Assembly (NCBI GenBank): GCA_015680685.1
Contig: MNCI01010502.1
Location: 170,050 to 234,049, forward strand
Origin: Gnetum montanum
Taxonomy: Eukaryota; Streptophyta; Gnetopsida; Gnetales; Gnetaceae
Direction of reading: 5' to 3'
Length of the DNA: 64,000 nucleotides
Shown here: in pieces, positions 33,400 to 43,773 of the stretch
How positions within the stretch are numbered: position 1 is the stretch's first letter
Layout of the letters: every line of letters starts with the position of its first letter
Notes under the pieces: model-generated
Told to the model about the DNA's origin: nothing
Database searches by the model: none
The model's input: only the letters and a program-made list of their open reading frames with translations
Program-made: the position numbers and the translations under genes

Positions 33400-36210
33400 C
33401 TAGGAGGTGGAGGCTCCTTACATGTTCAAGGACCTTTCCTTACCTCTACTGGCTATGGTGGCTGAGGCTAAGATGATTATGGCTATCTCATTGCACCTAC
33501 TACTTCTTGTGGAAGACAAAAAGAACATCCAACAATGCTTTCAGCTTCTCCTCCTTAGTTTGGGGATCATACATAGTTCACAAAACATTGCTAGTGTGAG
33601 CTAGTACAAGAACATCCAACAGATAGGGCATGGCCAAGAATAGCTCTTTGATATTCACAAACTAGGTTGCAAATTGTTTGTGTTTGACGTCAAATGCTCT
33701 AATAGAATTTTGTAGTTCTTGGTAATCATTGATCTATGAAGCTAGCTTTGAGAACTTCAAGCTCTTCATTAGCTATTACTAGCTTTTTCTTCATGTATTT
33801 TTTGTGCTTGAACTCTGCCTCATATGGGAGGTAAGAGCTGGTCACTTGTTTCTCTAATTTTGAGCTCAACCTTTTAGAAGTCAACATTTCTAGGTTTGCA
33901 TACCAAAGGATGGCTAACTTCATATATTCTATCAGCTCCTTGATTTGCAACTCCTCTAGGTGATTTTCATCTTTATTATAGACATTTAGTCCATCAAAGA
34001 TGGGTTGCCAAAATTTGCCTCCTTGTTGGAGTTACAGGAGGGCCTAGTTCATCTTTAACTTAGCTAATTTAATTTCTTTCTCATTGACTTCCTTGAGAAG
34101 TCCAACTTGGTCCCTTTAGTGATTTTTCACTCATTCAAACTTTAGGGCCTCATATTTCCAAGAACCTATCTTAATGACCAATTTTTGGTGAAGCACATGA
34201 ACTTCCTCCATTGAGAGATTTTGGTTTCAATAGCCAACATCCTCAAGTCCATGGTTATTTTGGCAAGTTGCTCTAGTTGTTTTCATGAAAATTCTACCAT
34301 TTATTCCTTTTAGGCCTTCACATTCCATAAGAAATAATTCTCTTTGGTCAGAACCAGGTTCTCCTTGAGGACCTCTAAAAGGTCCTTCTCAGTGTTATAG
34401 GCCAAGGCCTCCAAGATGAATGCATTAAAGACCATTATCTTCTTTTCATTCTTAGCCTTTCTCAATTTATTTTGAAGCTATAGGAAAGCTTCATTTCTTA
34501 TTACAGCCTAGCTAAGAAAAATGGGATTAGCTAGCTAAGCTCTTAACTCCACAACCTCAATAGCCAATCATCAATTTTTAGATGTGGCTACCTCAAGTTG
34601 GGGATTTGCAATGATGGGTTTGCCACTAGCTTTCAACAACACCAACTACATGGTAGTGATGTTATCCAAGAGATCAAAAACCTATAGAAGTGGTTTCTCA
34701 GTTCCTACTAGTCAGTCTAGCACCTCCTAGTGTTGGGCTATGCTAATCCCTTCACTGGCTACTCCTATGAATGTCTACACATCCCTAAGTGTAATAATAT
34801 TAGGCATGATGGTTGCAAGAGTGTTCAATGCTTCTTCAACATGATCAACCACCACCTCTAGTGTTTTCTATTACTCTTGGTGCTACATCACGAAGGTAGT
34901 TGCCCCCTTTCCCTCCTCAAGATGCACCAAGAAATCGTAGTGTTTCTAGAAATATCTAGAAATTTTTATTATCTTAGGAGAGATACCATCATTTCCCAGG
35001 CACTAGGATTTGACCTTGTAGGTGCTTAGATCCTTTGGACAATGAATAATGATGAAATGTCCTCTAGACAACTAATAATGCATGTATTGTCATTGAGATG
35101 GCTTAGTGTTGGTTGCTAGACTAATGGATCACCATCACTCAGTCCTGTTTGTTTCTACTATAGGAGTTGCTCACAAAGCTTGTGCATGTGCTCAATGGCA
35201 ACATGAGCCTTCAACATTGTTTCTTCTTCAATGAGTGATGGTGATGGCTACTCTTCTTCTTGAAACTTGGTGGTTTCCTTATCCTTCATCATCTCTTGTC
35301 AAGAGGCAATAAGAGAATGATGAAGGGTATCATTGGCATAGTGGGCTATGCCTTTCCTTTTGCATAGTTTTCTTATAAGGCATGGAAATGGAAGTGTCTT
35401 CCTTCCATTCTCATTCTCCTTGAACCCTTTCTAAATCTTCATGAATATGAGCTATGGAAGGTTGATGAGGAATTTATCACTTAGAGTAGCACATGCATAA
35501 GTAGAGAAGGTGGTGATTATACTTGGCCTCATCATTGGATTTAGCTGATAGGCCATGATTTTAAAATACACCCTCTCTACCTTGGTGAGTGCACCATACT
35601 CCTTATGGTGCACTCCATAGCATAGTTAGATCGATTCTTTCTTGACCTTAGGGTCCACCTACATTAAAATCTTCACTATGGTTACTCTAGTATCTAGCAA
35701 GTTGAGGGCCTCTGAGATTTCCTTAGTTGACTAGGACACATTACTGTCCCTAATCTTTACTATCATCTCTACTTTCCCATTGTTCTAGAAGAGGTACATC
35801 TCTCCTATGTAACAATCCCCACTAAAAGTGAGGATAGGCCACATGGGAGAGGTTTGTAGCTTGGTTTTTACCTCTTATGGTACCATGTCTAAGAAGGATC
35901 CAAAGTTAAGCTCTTGAAGAACTAAACTTTTAACCTCCTTAGTGTTAATTTTCCTTAGATAGACCTTAATCAAGTAAGTTGGCTTCTATGTATGGTCTAG
36001 GGCTAAGAACCTTGTCTCATTGCAACTGCCCAATTTCAGCTATGGAAATCTAGCTAATAGATTCAACTTTAGACTTCTCCTGAAGAGGTCCCATGGCATG
36101 TTTTTTGACTACTTTCTCTTAGGGCTACTATGGTTGATGGCCCCATCTTTCTCTTGGTTTCTTTTCCCTAGTTTGTAATGGTCCTCCCTCCCATAATCTC
36201 TTTGATTTTG
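33400..36210 (-). pseudogene. Unrecognised decayed coding region (about 2.8 kb)
   Basis: Less AT-rich than its surroundings, this stretch gives long minus-strand reading segments interrupted mostly by single stops. Pieces in order from 36000 leftward are KEVKSLVLQELNFGSFLDMV, KEISEALNLLDTRVTIVKIL, EYGALTKVERVYFKIMAYQL, YACATLSDKFLINLP and, at the end (33726-33950), an E-, K- and L-rich segment likely to form a coiled coil (KLEKQV, ELEVLKA). I do not recognise the family. It might be a transposon-borne ORF or an old gene. It sits between the A4 LTR and the truncated Copia 3' LTR, outside both. Confidence 0.5.
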
Positions 36211-36243
36211 GTGTCATTTGTAGTCACAATATAACCACAATGC

Positions 36244-36384
36244 TTCAAGGGTAGATCACAACCACACCTCTAGACATTGTTACTCTAAAAAATGTGGTTC
36301 AAGGATCCACATGCTAACACATACAAATAAACTTGTCTTTCGTTTTTCTTAACATTTTGACATACCAAAACCAAAAGAACCACA
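36244..36384 (-). repeat. Copia 3' LTR, internally deleted
   Basis: On the minus strand it starts TGTGGTTCTTTTGGTTTTGG (36384) like the 5' LTR, then jumps near 36315 to sequence that lies about 850 bp further along in the intact copy (ATGTGGATCCTTGAAC). It ends near 36244. A polypurine stretch lies upstream at about 36385-36400, and another (TTAGGGGGAG) at about 36515-36524. Confidence 0.68.
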
Positions 36385-36599
36385 ATCTCACCCTTTTTGG
36401 TAATTTTCAAAAATTAATAAAATGGGTTAGTCTTGTCCCAATAATAATAATACAATAATAACAAATTTTACCCACTTCTCCTTCTTTTTGGACATAACCA
36501 AAATGATGAGGCAAACTCCCCCTAAATAGATGCATAGAGAAAAGAAAATGTTTTTGGTGTTTTGGATTTGTTATTTTTGCTTGGTTTTGTTTTATTTGA

Positions 36600-36990
36600 A
36601 ATAGAAAGAATGAATATTCTCACATGATAGGACAAGGTTCTATCCTCATATCCTTACATAGAGATTCCAATTGATGTTCATATAAGAATTTTATGAAGGA
36701 ATCAACTAGTTCATTTTTAGTTCTAATGAATTCTAGTCTAACATGACCACACTGCATATGCTTCCATATGAAATGATGGTAAATCTCAATAATTTTGGTA
36801 CAAGAATGTTGGATTGGATTCTTAGTCATGTTGATGGCACTCTTGTTATCACAGTAGATAGAAGTTGAGTCTACATTGACTCCCAAATCTTTGAGAGTCT
36901 CTCTCATCCAAAGTAATTGAGCATAACAACTATCAGTAGAGTTGTATTAATCTTCTATGGTTGAAAAAGCTGTAGAGGTTATCTTCTTGG
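36600..36990 (-). pseudogene. Copia RNase H
   Basis: The open frame 36620-36907 reads STSIYCDNKSAINMTKNPIQ, KIIEIYHHFI and VRLEFIRTKNELVDSFIKFL, which is the Copia RNase H end with YCDN.SAI and the LAD-x-FTK-type tail (here LVDSFIK). It is the last pol domain before the polypurine tract. The upstream part has stops. Confidence 0.85.
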
Positions 36991-38110
36991 TTGTCCAGGA
37001 AATAAGAATTCTTCCCAAAAAGAAACAATTACCACTCATGGTATAGCAATCATCAAAACATCTTGCCCAATCTACATCACAATAATTGGCAAGATCAAAG
37101 AAGGAATCCTTTGGATACCAAAGGTTCCAATTAGTAGTACCTTTTAAGTAATGAAATATTCATTTAAGCACATAGTAGTAAGAATCTTTTTGAACTAACA
37201 AATATCTAACACATAATCCTACACTTAAATCTATATCTAGTCAACTCATAATTAGATAAAGAATACTACCAATCATACCTCTATAAAGCTTGGGATCAAC
37301 TCCTTTACCTTATTCATCTTTAGCAATTTTAGAATTTTTATCCATTGGAGTATCTTTAACTTTAACATCAACCAACCGATATTTTAGTAGAGGATCTTTT
37401 ACATACTTGGTTTGACATGAGAAGCTTCCATCAGTTGTATGATAGATCTGAAACCCAAGAAATTTCTTGAGTTCCCCCATCATACTCATTTCAAATTTAG
37501 ACTACATGAGATCAAAAAACTTCTTGCAAAGGTTTTCATTAGTGGCATCAAAATAATATCATCAACATAGATTTGAATAATTAGAAGATCTTTTCCTTCT
37601 CTCTAAATAATCATTTTATTGTCAACATTAACTATTTCAAATCCATTAGATATGAAATTTTGGTAAATTCTTCCATACCAAGCCCTTAGAGATTATTTAA
37701 GACCATATAGAGCCTTCTTAAGTTTGTAAACATGATTGGTCTTGATGGAATCAACAAACCCTTAAAGTTGTTTAATATAAATATTTTCTTGTATTTTGGC
37801 ATCCATTTGATAAATCTTGATAGTTCTAATACTTGCATAAGTAAGAAGAAGTCTAATAGATTCCATACTAGCAACAAAATCAAATGTTTCATCAAAGTCT
37901 ATTCCTTCTTGTTGGTTGTATCCTTTGGCAACCAATATAAACTTGTTCTTTATGATGTCTCCATTTTCATCAGTCTTGTTGCTAAAGATCCATTTAGTCC
38001 CAATAATAGGTTTATCCATAGGCCTAGTTGTTAATTCCCATACATCATTTCTAGCAACTTTACTATGTCTTGCATAGCTAAAATTTATCCTTCATCTCTT
38101 TCAACTTCCT
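36991..38110 (-). pseudogene. Copia reverse transcriptase
   Basis: The frame 37762-38019 reads IIGTKWIFSNKTDENGDII, LVAKGYNQQEGIDFDETFDF and ASMESIRLLLTYASI, then IYQMDAKIQ. These are the opening motifs of Copia RT; the usual YQMDVKSAFLNG is altered and the VARLEAIR-type region is VASMESIR. The later YVDD region falls near 37560 (plus-strand ATCATCAACATAGAT), so the active-site codons survive. Frames are broken several times. Confidence 0.85.
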
Positions 38111-39219
38111 TAAAAGTTTTGGGTTCAAGTTGAGAAAGATATGCAGAAAAGGCACAAATCCCTTTAATTTGGCTTCTAGTATGAACACCATCTTGAACTT
38201 CTTAAATCACATCATTAATATAGTGAGTTTTGCTAAGTCTAGGCTTTTTTGGTAGAGTGGAAGATATTTCTTAATCATCATCATTTTCTTCCTCTTCATG
38301 TTCACTACTAGATTTTGAGTTCTTGTCATCTTGTACTAAAGTTGGGTTGGAAAATTTCTAAATGGGAATATTTTCATCATTAGATTGAGGACAAGTAATG
38401 TCATAGTTATTTATTTTGACATTTACGATTTCCTCTATCATATTTCTTCTTTTCTTAAACACTCTATATGCCCTACTAACTAAAGAATAACCTAAGAAAA
38501 TTCCTTCATCAGTTTTTGTATCAAAATTTCTCAAGGTATCTTTATTATTTAGGATATAGTGTTTAGAACCAAAAACATGATAGTAAGCTACTAAGGTATT
38601 TCTACTAGTCCATAATTCATAAGCGGTTTTGAAAGTCAATCTTCTTACTCAAACTTTGTTGAACACGTAATAGGTAGTATTGATAGCTTCAACCCAGAAG
38701 TGGTGAGGAAGACCCTAATCATTTAATATCATTCTCCCCATCTTGATTTAAGATTTTGTTCTTTCATTTAGCTACACCATTTTCTTGAGGAGTTTTTGTA
38801 GTTGAGAATTGATGTAGAATGTCATTCATTTGATAAAATTATTGAAATTTTGCATTTTTAAACTCACTTCTATTGTTAATTTTAATAACCTTAATACCAT
38901 ATTCTTTTTCTTTCTAGATCTAATTGCTAATTCTTAAAAAATGATCAAACACTTAATCTTTGTGATATAAAAAGGAAACCCAAGAAACAAGAGAATAATC
39001 AACAATAATTAGAAATTATCTTTTGTTTCCTAGTGTAAGAGTTTGAATTAGAACAACTACATCCAAATGAAGTACATCTAAGGGATAAGTAGTAGAAATA
39101 CAATTTTTCTTACCAAATCGTACCCTTTTTTGTTTTCATTTTTGACAAGAATCACATGTATTTAGGTTGAAATATTTAATCTTAGGGAGACCATACATCA
39201 TATCTTTTGTCACCAAGGT
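38111..39219 (-). pseudogene. Copia integrase
   Basis: The C-terminal part is open at 38358-38639: TAYELWTSRNTLVAYYHVFG, NNKDTLRNFDTKTDEGIFLGY and SRAYRVF, the usual Copia integrase tail. The catalytic core (38640-39219) is readable in pieces with stops, including plus-strand traces of QNGVAK-type and EFIKF-type sequence near 38770-38870. Integrase inserts element DNA; this copy is dead. Confidence 0.78.
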
Positions 39220-39744
39220 CTAAAGAATTTCCCTATTGATGTGGTCCAATTTCTTATGCCAAACACATGTATTATTTGCACAACTCATTAAACACTTGGA
39301 TTCAAGGTTGAGAGAGTTTCCAAATATAGTAGTATATACATTTCCTTTTCTAAATCCTTTGAGTATAATATTTGCAATAGAAAAATCTTGTATTCTACAA
39401 CTTTCTTTTGAAAAGGTAACATTAAAATTTGAGTTGCAAAGTTGACTCACACTAAGAAAATTATGTTTTAACCCATAAATTAAAAACACTTTGTTCACAA
39501 TGGCTAATCCCTTACCTTTTCTTCCTATGGTACCAATACCTTTTATGGGTGCTCCCATGTAATCTCCAAATGTGACTATACCACAATTTTGTTTGGTGAA
39601 GTGGGTGAAGTAGGATTCATCACCTATCATGTGCCTTGAAGACCCACTATTAATATACCATGTGCTAGCATCATCATTGGAGAAGGTAATTTGTGTCATC
39701 AAATTCTTTTCAACCTTTCCTTCTTTCTCTCTCCAACTCTGCAT
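39220..39744 (-). pseudogene. Copia protease and GAG-pre-integrase zinc region
   Basis: This 174-codon open frame begins with WYINSGSSRHMIGDESYFTH, the Copia protease start, where the catalytic D of D-S-G is N. It continues with VTFGD, GIGTIG, LIYGLKHNFLSVSQLC and ends with CVWHKKLDHINREIL, the first part of the integrase H-H-C-C region. Loss of the aspartate predicts no protease activity, although the frame itself is open. Confidence 0.85.
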
Positions 39745-40319
39745 GGTTTTTTTTCTATGCTAATTTTGCAAAAACCAAGAGTTGTTATGCATTCTAAGAT
39801 AAAAATAAGCTTGAACAAGATTGTATTTACCACAAAAGAAACATTTCATGTTATTCGATCTAGAGGACTTGTTAACCTTGATAAATGCTATTTTTAATTC
39901 TTGGATTTCTCCAAAGAGCTCTTGTTCAACTGCTCAAACATTATTGTCATTTTTTGGATCTTAGCCCTAAGGTCTAAGTTTTTCCTTTTAAGGTATTAGC
40001 ATTCGTCATCAAGAATTTTGATTTTTATTTCCTTGGAATGTAAAGCATCTTTTATTTCAATGCACAAATTTTGGAAAGAAAGAATGCTATGGCAAAACGT
40101 TTCATACCTATCTTCAAGGGAAGTGATGTTTTGATAATTATAAGAATTGTTAACTTTACAAGCATAGTCTTCTTTCTTTCTAAATGTAATCAAGAAAATA
40201 ATATACTTATATTTATAAAATAGGTGACAAATCGAATGCACCAATGATGATGTTCATTAGGCTTTGTCTGATGTTAAGTCTTCCTTCCATGTTCACTCTT
40301 GAAGAGAGCAAGAGTACCA
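39745..40319 (-). pseudogene. Copia gag remnant
   Basis: It lies between primer site and protease. The frame 39996-40244 holds KEDYACKVNN and YRYETFCHSILSFQ-like sequence rich in K, E and D; a CFYCGK-type knuckle is suggested by plus-strand sequence near 39830 (CACAAAAGAAACATTT). Decay is too strong for a firm domain call; position is the main evidence. Confidence 0.5.
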
Positions 40320-40331
40320 AGCTTTGATCCA
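40320..40331 (-). promoter_or_regulatory. Copia primer-binding site (initiator-Met tRNA type)
   Basis: Plus-strand GCTTTGATCCA corresponds to the common plant site GCTCTGATACCA with one substitution and one missing base. It stands nine bases from the LTR end at 40341. Confidence 0.6.
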
Positions 40332-40340
40332 CTTGTCGAT

Positions 40341-41424
40341 TGTTGAACTTAGAAGGGGAGAGGGATGAATAAGTATCCCAAATTAAACCTTTATGAAACA
40401 CAACACACACATGAATTTAAAAAGCTTCCCAACATGGGTACTCCACATTTGAAGGGTAGATCACAAGCACATGTTCAAACTTTGTTGCTCTCAAGATGTA
40501 GTTGAAGGGTCCACATCCTGTATAGCCTTCAAGGCCCACTCTAGAGTGTTGTACTGTAGCACCAATCACTCAAATCCACAAGGTTCCATTAGACTTGGAA
40601 ATGTGGTTTTAAGGCTTCCACTACCTTTACAATCTTAAGCTCTACACTGAAGTGTTGTACCATAGCACCAACAACTCAATCCTACAAGATCCCAACAAGC
40701 TTAAGTACATCAACCTTGTAGGGCAACAAGAACAAAAATTACAAGGGATAATTGCAACTTAGTTAGTTGATCCTTGTACAATTAGCTATAGCACACTTTA
40801 CAATGCCAAAACGGTAATACAATGAGAAGCAACATAGAATTTAATGATTACAAATGATTATACAATAAATACAACAAAGCATGCACTTCTCCCAATGCAC
40901 ATCAAGTCTTCTTATAGCTATCATATTTCTAAATTCATCTCAAAACTCATGGAACAGATAGTTAATGATCAATAATAGTTGTGGGAGACATCTTTCTCAC
41001 ATCTGAGATGTCTCTCTGAATTTTCCTTCAATACTAGAAGGTTGTATTTGTTTCCTAAAACACATCTTTCTGAAGTGTCCATCATAGAAGATGTATTTTT
41101 CTTTTCGAATATTTCTTTCTAAACTTGCTCTACATTCTATAAAGACTTCTTTGCCTCATGAAAGATATATTTATCTAAAAAAGACATCTTGCTAGGTTTG
41201 AAAACATCTTTCCCCAAGTTCACTCTAATTCTTCTAAGATGTCTTCCACTTCCTAAAGACATCTTTCTTCATCTTCCTTTACATGATGGATCCTTCATTC
41301 CTTGTCCATAATCTTGGTCTTCCAAGCTCTTGTCGTACAAGCATAGCAACTACACACACATACAAACAAACCTATATTTCATTTTTTAACGTTTTAACAT
41401 ACCAAACCAAAAGTTCTAAACACA
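40341..41424 (-). repeat. Copia 5' LTR (1084 bp)
   Basis: The minus-strand start is TGTGTTTAGAACTTTTGG (41424) and the end CTAAGTTCAACA (40341), so it has TG...CA ends. It matches the plus-oriented LTR at 23957-25217 over its length. It contains an inverted motif pair GAGACATC (40985-40992) and GATGTCTC (41007-41014) and other AGATGTC words. Confidence 0.82.
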
Positions 41425-42080
41425 TGTTTATTTAGCCCCATAATTAGTGCTTGTAGCCCATTATTATGTCTAAGGGGTGTTCTTTTAATTTCCATCATTA
41501 TTTTTGTTTCAAATGGAAATAACATCATCCAAAGACATTACTTCCTATTTGCTACTCTACTATGGAATGGTGAAAAATTCATGAAAATACTCATGTAACT
41601 CAAATGGCTGGTAGGTACAAAAGTGACATATCCCTTTGAAGTTACAATCTTGTCAATCCACTTAGCTTGTCAAAAGTTTGAAAAGTACAAAGGTTACAAG
41701 TTCATTATAAGTTGTTATTAATAAGGGACCTCATATTTTTAAAATGAGGACACACCATCAAGTTGGATGGAGTCATGGATGGCGTGGATTCACTACCTAT
41801 TAACATAAAAAGAATCAATGTCTCATTTGTAAACATCAAAAAATTAAATGAAATCTAGCCATTTGTAATCAAATGAACAATGTAATGTAAAAAACACCAT
41901 TAATCAGTAGCTGAAGTTACACCAAGTCCTAGTAGTAATAAGGAAAACTGAAGAAATGTTAGCAAAATTTAAATAAAATAAAATAAAGAAAAATATATAA
42001 AAAATCGTAAAAGACTCAACAAAATGAAAAACATACTAAAAATGATCTAAAACAAAAAATTTAAAAATAAATGAGCCACT
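41425..42080. other. AT-rich stretch between Copia and A2, no gene
   Basis: No coding motif was found. On the minus strand it follows the A2 integrase, so it may be A2 3' untranslated sequence. Confidence 0.4.
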
Positions 42081-43270
42081 TTATAAGATCTCAACATGGA
42101 TGGGCATCTTCCCCATGTTTGAGTTGAAAGGAGGAGATCCAAAAGATTGAGCATGCATGATCATCTGTTGAGGCATTGTGTCCATTGGTTACTCGTTATT
42201 CTCAGAAAGGCTTTATTTTTTTGATTGTTAGCTAATAATTTCTTATTTAGGCTATCAGGCTAGTAGATTAACATGGTCCCAAATGGAAAGGTTTTATAGA
42301 TGATATAAGGATCCTTCCATAACATTTAAAACTTAGTTCATTGAGCTATGTTCCTGGGATTCCAATAGAGCACCTTATCTCCTAGTTGAAATTTAACTCT
42401 CCTAATCCTAAGGTCATGATGTTAATTGCTATATGCCTTGTGCCCTTTGTTAGATGATAGGGCCACTAATTGATTCTCATCTAGCATGTTGAGACTTATA
42501 AATTGTTCTTTTGATGCTAAACTTAGATCCAAGTTAAGGTCACATGTAGTTGATAGTGTACAAAGCTTTACTTAGATAGGAAGTGTTGGGAGCTTTCTAT
42601 ACACAAGCTCATAGGGAGAGTATCCAATAGGAAGTTTCCATGTTGAACAATAACCAAAAGGGTATCGTTGAGTTTAGAGCTCCAATCCCTCTTATATTTA
42701 CTAATGATACATGTTAGTATTTTAGTTATCTCCTTATTTGTGACTTCATCTTCACTGTTAGCTTAGGGGTGGTATAGAGTTATTAATTTATGTTCAACCC
42801 CCAAGTTTTTCATGAGTTTACAAAAAGTGGCACCCATAAAGTATATCCCATTATTAGAAATAAGTGTCCTTGGCATGCCAAACCTATTTATAACATATTG
42901 TTGTACAAACTAGACCACCATAGAGAATGTATAGTTGGTGATGACCATAGCTTCTACCCATTTCATGTAGTTTTCAACAAATACAATGTTGTATGTCTTC
43001 CCATTAGACATGGGGTTGATGAACACCAAAACGTTAATTTCCCAAAGATCAAAATGCTCCAATGGTTGAATCCACTATTGGGATCCTTCCATACAAGTAG
43101 TCATCCCCCCATCACATTGACATCTATCACAAGAGCAAACAAATTGATGGGCATCCCTAAAGAGTATAAGGCAATAGTACCCTACCATGAGGATCTTGAT
43201 GAATATTCACCTCTTAGTATAATGGCTTCTACAAGGGCCCTCATGTGAATCTTGGAGGACTCTTAGTTGA
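42081..43270 (-). pseudogene. A2 integrase, decayed
   Basis: Minus-strand pieces read KFQLGDKVLYWNPRN (C-terminal GDKVL motif), then going upstream LYHP and a NRFGMPRTLIS-like core. The DNG position is NNG (near 42850), so a catalytic aspartate is lost. The copy at 52030-52800 aligns closely (VNKFGVLCALISDHET). The zinc-binding part is at about 43080-43270. Confidence 0.75.
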
Positions 43271-43489
43271 TCTACATTAGGGACGCACCATCATACCAAG
43301 CCATCCACATAAACCTTATAAAGATTTCCATTCTCGATGAAGTGTTTGTCTTGGTAAAGACACTACAATTTCTTCTTATGGTTCCACCCTTGTGGCATCT
43401 CTTGAATGAGTAGATAGGATAGGATGCTCTTATACTAATTGATATCTTTGGAATCTCATTCATTGACAGCACTAGTAAAGAGTTCATTA

Positions 43490-43773
43490 GGAAATTGGTC
43501 TAATAGTAGGTTCTCCTCCTCCTTATTGTCCCATCGTAACCAAGACATGTGGTTAGCCACCATGTTCTTAGTTCCCTTTCTATCCACCATTGTCAAATCA
43601 AACTCTAGTAAGATCACCAGCCACTATATGACTTGATGATTCACCATTGGTTTATTCATGAGAAATCTAATAGCACTATAATCTATGTGGACAAACACCT
43701 TATATCCAAGCACATAGTACCTAAATTTATCTAGAGAAGGTATAACTATCATGAGTTATTTTTCAATGGTGGT
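43490..43773 (-). pseudogene. A2 RNase H, fused to gag by deletion
   Basis: The minus strand reads MIVIPSLDKFRYYVLGYKVF, IDYSAIRFLMNKPMV and VDRKGTKNMVANHMSWL, close to RNase H of A3. At 43771-43773 the sequence changes to gag. The intervening protease and RT, present in A3 (53291-55290), are missing, with a GGT shared at the break. Confidence 0.8.

Larger units (their letters stand above)
36244..41424 (-). mobile_element. Copia LTR retrotransposon, SIRE/Maximus-like, minus strand
   Basis: Reading leftward from 41424, the order is 5' LTR, primer site, gag, protease, integrase, RT, RNase H, polypurine tract, truncated 3' LTR. That protease-integrase-RT order defines Copia. LTRs over 1 kb and the spelling of RT and RNase H favour the SIRE/Maximus lineage. 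All domains carry stops or frameshifts. It separates A2 material (42 kb and up) from the unrecognised region at 33-36 kb. Confidence 0.85.

Noticed and set aside
42790-43248. 152-codon plus-strand protein
   Set aside because: The minus strand encodes integrase pieces here; the plus frame is a shadow.
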